Source of the DNA: Alcaligenes parafaecalis
Lineage (GTDB): Bacteria > Pseudomonadota > Gammaproteobacteria > Burkholderiales > Burkholderiaceae_B
Length of the DNA stretch: 64,000 nucleotides
NCBI RefSeq assembly: GCF_026344135.1
Contig: NZ_JAPKNA010000004.1
Span: 355,923 to 419,922 of the forward strand
Direction of reading: 5' to 3'
The notes beneath the pieces are model-generated. The model was not told the DNA's origin and made no database searches. It was given only the letters and a program-made list of their open reading frames with translations. Shown in pieces: positions 60,880 through 64,000 of the stretch. How positions within the stretch are numbered: position 1 is the stretch's first letter; each line of letters starts with the position of its first letter. The position numbers and the translations under genes are program-made.

Positions 60880-62247
60880 ATGCAACGCGCTTTATCGCTG
60901 GATCAGTCCCCCTCTTTGTCACTGACCCTGCCTCTGTTTGCAAACGTCCCCTTTTTTGGACTACTGGCCGCCATTCTGGCCTTCTACAGCGGTCCCGAAC
61001 TATTCAACTCCCGCTGGCATCCCGCTACTTTGGCGTTGACTCACGCCTGGACTCTGGGCATCGTGGGCAGCGCCATGTTTGCATCACTAGCCCATATTCT
61101 GGCGGTCGCCTGTAATGTGCGCATCCAGGTCTCCCGACGTCGAGCTCTCAGTTTCTGGAGCTTGTTCAGCACGGGTACGCTCTTGCTGATCACTGGTTTT
61201 ATCAGTTGGCAAAGCTGGGCATACAAGCTGGCAGGCCTTTGTCTGGTCCTTTCCCTGGGCGGCTATTTGCTGACCGTTATGCTGGCCTTGTGGCGTTCTC
61301 GACGTGATGTTTTTCGAGGAGCCAAAGAAATTGTGGCCCCGATACGCCTTGCGCTGCTGGGTCTGCTGCTAACCGTCTCAACAGGGCTGGCGATGTTGAT
61401 CGCCTTGGCCACCGACCAGGCCATCCCTAATCTGTTGAACCTGCACATGATGATGGGGCTGGCGGCCTGGGCGGGCTTGCTGCTGATCGCCATGTCTTTC
61501 CAGCTACTGCCTATTTTTCAGATTACCGAACTCTATCCTGCGCCTTTGGTACGCTGGCTGCCGTGGGGAATAGGTGCCTTGCTGATTGCTCAATGGACCC
61601 TAGCGCCATTGCCTGGGTCCTGGCTGCCTGTACGTGACTTGGTCACTTACCTGATTTTTCTGGCTTATGGCTTGTGGGCCGTTGTTAGCTGGGCACGACT
61701 CTGGAAACGAAAACGCCCAACAAAGGGGGCCAGCACTCTATTCTGGTACAGCTCGCTCAGCAGCCTGCTACTGGGTGTCATCCTGAATTTCTGGGCACAT
61801 ACCCCTTCAGGCTTCAATAGTGAATTGGCAATTGGAGTTCTACTTATCATGGGCGCTTTAGGTTCAGTGGTCTGTGGAATGCTCTATACCATCGTGCCAT
61901 TTCTACTCTGGCGCGAGGCGCAGGAGCACGTCAGCATGGATGCCGACAATACCGAGCACACCCGGGCTCTTCTGCGTTTGATCCCCAAAACCGCCAATTA
62001 CATCCCCGCTTCGACAGCTCGGGTACATTGGGCCTTGCATAGCTTGAGCATTCTTATCTGGACAGGGGCAAGCCTGGGTATCGAGTTTTTTGCCTGGATA
62101 GCCGCCCCTGCATTGCTTTTATCCTTTGCTACCTTGGCTTGGAATCTCTGGACGGCCTGGCAGCGTTACCGACTGAGCCTGTCTGCTATGTGCGCATATC
62201 AGGCAGAGCACCATATTGACGCAAGGCCGCACTGTCCAAAATCGTGA
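60880..62247 (+). CDS. Polytopic membrane protein, NnrS-like / NO-response associated
   Basis: 455 residues with about twelve hydrophobic helices. Histidines lie inside or at the ends of helices (ALTHAWTLGIVGSAMFASLAHIL, NLHMMMGLAAWAGLL, VHWALHSL), reminiscent of haem- or copper-binding proteins such as NnrS or the haem-copper oxidase superfamily. The DUF2249 neighbour and Dnr-type regulator support a role in nitric-oxide or nitrogen-oxide metabolism. I cannot assign it firmly. Its last 62 bases overlap the 3' end of the opposite-strand regulator gene. Confidence 0.7.
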   Translation: MQRALSLDQSPSLSLTLPLFANVPFFGLLAAILAFYSGPELFNSRWHPATLALTHAWTLGIVGSAMFASLAHILAVACNVRIQVSRRRALSFWSLFSTGTLLLITGFISWQSWAYKLAGLCLVLSLGGYLLTVMLALWRSRRDVFRGAKEIVAPIRLALLGLLLTVSTGLAMLIALATDQAIPNLLNLHMMMGLAAWAGLLLIAMSFQLLPIFQITELYPAPLVRWLPWGIGALLIAQWTLAPLPGSWLPVRDLVTYLIFLAYGLWAVVSWARLWKRKRPTKGASTLFWYSSLSSLLLGVILNFWAHTPSGFNSELAIGVLLIMGALGSVVCGMLYTIVPFLLWREAQEHVSMDADNTEHTRALLRLIPKTANYIPASTARVHWALHSLSILIWTGASLGIEFFAWIAAPALLLSFATLAWNLWTAWQRYRLSLSAMCAYQAEHHIDARPHCPKS

Positions 62248-62956
62248 AATTACGGCGCTGAACTCGAATCAGCCCCCGGTCAATCAAGTCGCGCAAGGTC
62301 CGCGACAAATGCTCCGGGGTCAGATTCAAGCGGGACGCAATCACAGACTTGCCTATGTCTATCCGAAAAGGCGTTCCCTCTTCCCCCGGCCATTCCTGCA
62401 ATAAATAGCTGACCAAGCGCTGCACCCCGTTTTGCAAGGTGTAGGCTTCAAGCTCTCCCATCAATCGATATAAGCGCTCACTCAGTCCGGCCAGCATCAA
62501 GCGGGCTACATCACTCCCTTTCTCCAACTGCTCCATCAGGGTGTCTCGGTTGATGTGCAATAGCAAAGAATCCACCAAGGTCTGGGCCGTCACAATATAG
62601 TTGCGGCCCATAAACATCAGCGCCTCACCAAATCCTTCACCTGGTCCAACCAAACGCACAACGCGCTCCAGGCCTGAGGAGGACACAAACACCAATTTCA
62701 CCCGACCATAGACCAGCATGTGAAAACCCAGGCAAGGGTCACCACTGTGGAACAAAGTCGTCCCCCGCAGAGCATGGACTTCCTGAGTCCCCTGAGCAAT
62801 AGGCTCAAGCTGCTCCGGAGGCAACTCCTTGAATATAGGTAAATGAGCTAGCTGCGCCTGGATGCGCTTCAAACGTCCAGGGCCTTCTCCAGCTAACAGC
62901 CGCGTATCCGCCAAACCTTCATTGCCCGATTGCTCGGCAGTGTCATGAGCCACCAT
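62186..62956 (-). CDS. Crp/Fnr-family regulator, Dnr/NnrR type
   Basis: 256 residues from the ATG at 62956, preceded by CAGGGA; in-frame ATGs at 62962 and 63001 are alternatives. A cyclic-nucleotide-like sensor domain (about 30-150) is followed by a helix-turn-helix VIASRLNLTPEHLSRTLRDL with the E-x-x-S-R of FNR-type recognition helices. It lacks the N-terminal cysteine cluster of FNR, so it should not be an iron-sulfur oxygen sensor. Dnr/NnrR proteins sense NO through haem. Probable targets are the TTAAC-N4-ATCAA sites in this window. Confidence 0.87.
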   Translation of the reverse strand: MVAHDTAEQSGNEGLADTRLLAGEGPGRLKRIQAQLAHLPIFKELPPEQLEPIAQGTQEVHALRGTTLFHSGDPCLGFHMLVYGRVKLVFVSSSGLERVVRLVGPGEGFGEALMFMGRNYIVTAQTLVDSLLLHINRDTLMEQLEKGSDVARLMLAGLSERLYRLMGELEAYTLQNGVQRLVSYLLQEWPGEEGTPFRIDIGKSVIASRLNLTPEHLSRTLRDLIDRGLIRVQRRNFTILDSAALRQYGALPDMRT

Positions 62957-63001
62957 TTTCATTCCCTGAACGCAAACAGAACCATAGCTAGACTGACACA
63001 C

Positions 63002-63810
63002 TCCCTACCCATCGGAGCAAACTAGCTCGGCGCCTGATTGATACAAGTCAAACGGATAAATAGGCACGCAAAAGGGAAAGTAAAAAGAGAGTCAGAACTG
63101 ACAGTTCAGCATGACTTAGGCACAGATCCAAGCAAGAAGCGGTCAAATTTGACCATGTTAGAGGTAGGGGATATGAAGGAAGAGTGAAGCTACCGTTGAG
63201 TGGATGCCTTACTCAAAAGCAGATTGAAAAATGGCTACGCTAGTCTTAGCTGACAGACTTGAGATTTGAGATTTGAAGATCGTCAGCAACTAACGCTAAG
63301 CGCGTCAGGGTCGAACGACCACCATGCAGGTGGAAAATGTGGCGGATCAAGCACCAACCTGACCTTGGCTGAAGGATGCAATCAATATAAGAATTAATAA
63401 AGCCTGGAGTACAAGCTGCTGGTGATCCATCCTAGACGAAGCCGAAGAGGCCGCGTACAGCCATACATCAGCAATAAACACTGTAAACACCAAGCATGGC
63501 TAACGCGTCATGCACAACCATCAACTTCAGAGTAGAGCTACCACCATGTAGATAGCCGCAGCGAGGGGGATCTGTACAGAAGGGAGGATAAGCCTGCCCG
63601 GAGCAAGCGTAGAGATGTGGTCTGCTGGGTGCAGAGTTGGGCTATCGGGTATCAATGGGAGATAAATCCGCCCAGAACGGGCGTAGCGGGACGGCGTGGG
63701 CCTGCCCTGATCGGCCCAGGGGAGCTTAAGCCTGTGCTACAGACAGAGCACAGTAGCCGAGCCACCACCTTGCAGGCAGCAGATGGTGCCTCTACGATTT
63801 GTCCGCGCAT
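63002..63810. other. Non-coding region between the Dnr-type gene and the rRNA operon
   Basis: About 800 bp with no gene I can support; an 80-codon open frame at 63617-63859 ends inside the rRNA terminator and looks like noise. Composition is less regular than the genes. The motif ACCACCATG or ACCACCTTG recurs at 63318, 63540 and 63764, that is at 222 and 224 bp intervals. Two related stretches (about 63580-63620 and 63655-63695, each GGGAG-ATAA--C-GCCC-GA-C--GCGTAG) suggest diverged repeats. A short direct repeat GAGATTTGAGATTTGA lies near 63262. Confidence 0.5.
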
Positions 63811-63815
63811 AAAAC

Positions 63816-63850
63816 AAAACCCCCGCAAGCGGGTAGCTTGCGGGGGTTTT
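63816..63850 (-). terminator. rRNA operon terminator
   Basis: Perfect 15-bp stem (63816-63830 / 63836-63850) with a 5-nt loop; on the minus strand it is followed by TTTTGTTTT. It lies 10 bp past the 3' end of the 5S gene. Confidence 0.93.
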
Positions 63851-63860
63851 GAGGAATAAG

Positions 63861-63975
63861 AGCTTGACGATGACCTACTTTCACAGACGTCCGTCCACTA
63901 TCATCGGCGCAAAGGCGTTTCACAATCCTGTTCGGGATGGGAAGGTGTGGGACCACCTCGCTATGGTCGTCAAGC
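63861..63975 (-). rRNA. rrf: 5S ribosomal RNA
   Basis: The minus strand reads as a complete betaproteobacterial 5S rRNA of about 115 nt, with the helix I ends GCTTGACGA and TCGTCAAGC, the loop segment CCCATCCCGAACAGG and the conserved GAAACGCC. Ends are accurate to one or two bases. The 23S gene should lie beyond the right edge, and bases 63976-64000 are 23S-5S spacer. Confidence 0.96.
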
Positions 63976-64000
63976 GTAAACTGGTTGCCGAGTCGTCTTT

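Noticed and set aside
63617..63859. 80-codon open frame
   Set aside because: It runs through the rRNA terminator, has no ribosome site and no recognisable motifs.
1..64000. CRISPR arrays, insertion sequences, integrases, prophage genes
   Set aside because: No regularly spaced short repeats, transposase or integrase motifs were found on either strand.
1..64000. tRNA genes
   Set aside because: No cloverleaf with a TTCRA-type T-loop was recognised by eye; a tRNA scan would settle this.

Overview
The window looks like a chromosomal segment of a betaproteobacterium of the family Alcaligenaceae, most probably Alcaligenes. This is judged from the moderately high GC content, the 5S rRNA sequence at the right end, and an apaG/rpe/gph/trpEGDC neighbourhood typical of that group. 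Coding is dense and mostly in operons with ATGA-type overlaps. I ran no database search: family names come from motifs and protein length, and substrates are inferences.

Left part (0.1-9.2 kb): a TerC/CBS/CorC membrane protein, a FecR-like anti-sigma protein with no sigma factor or receptor beside it, a divergent LysR regulator/DMT-type permease pair, a Bcr/CflA-type MFS pump, and a large SUV3-like helicase. Iron uptake (9.4-14.0 kb): a one-permease ferric-siderophore ABC transporter flanked by two small siderophore-type esterases. A separate operon follows (14.2-20.3 kb): an opine-dehydrogenase-family enzyme, a 3-hydroxyacyl-CoA-dehydrogenase-family enzyme, a taurine/nitrate-type ABC importer and a MarR regulator, with a palindromic operator candidate at the front.

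Siderophore biosynthesis (20.5-39.2 kb): a good Fur box precedes a five-gene branched-chain-amino-acid-type (LIV) ABC importer. It runs straight into entD, entE, a free-standing aryl carrier protein, an EntF-like NRPS (C-A-T-TE with serine-type pocket residues), an EntS-like exporter, a secreted YncE-like beta-propeller, entC, a carrier-less isochorismatase and entA. A periplasmic Fes-like esterase faces it across a long inverted repeat. The set should make an enterobactin-like 2,3-dihydroxybenzoyl-serine siderophore. The TonB-dependent receptor is not in the window.

Middle part (39.3-54.7 kb): a chemoreceptor, a degenerate receiver/winged-helix/degenerate-EAL fusion, dsbC, a UbiH-type hydroxylase, mltA, apaG, rpe, an EAL-CBS-GGDEF protein, gph, and trpEGDC-HIT controlled by a recognisable Trp-codon leader peptide and attenuator.

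Right part (54.7-64 kb), an anaerobic module: a class III ribonucleotide reductase whose glycyl-radical domain is a separate 60-residue protein, its activase NrdG, the O2-independent ubiquinone factors UbiT/UbiV/UbiU, a DUF2249 protein with a polytopic NnrS-like membrane protein, and a Dnr-type regulator. FNR/Dnr-type and NrdR-type sites lie in front of these genes. The window ends, after about 800 bp of non-coding DNA, in the 5S end of an rRNA operon on the minus strand.
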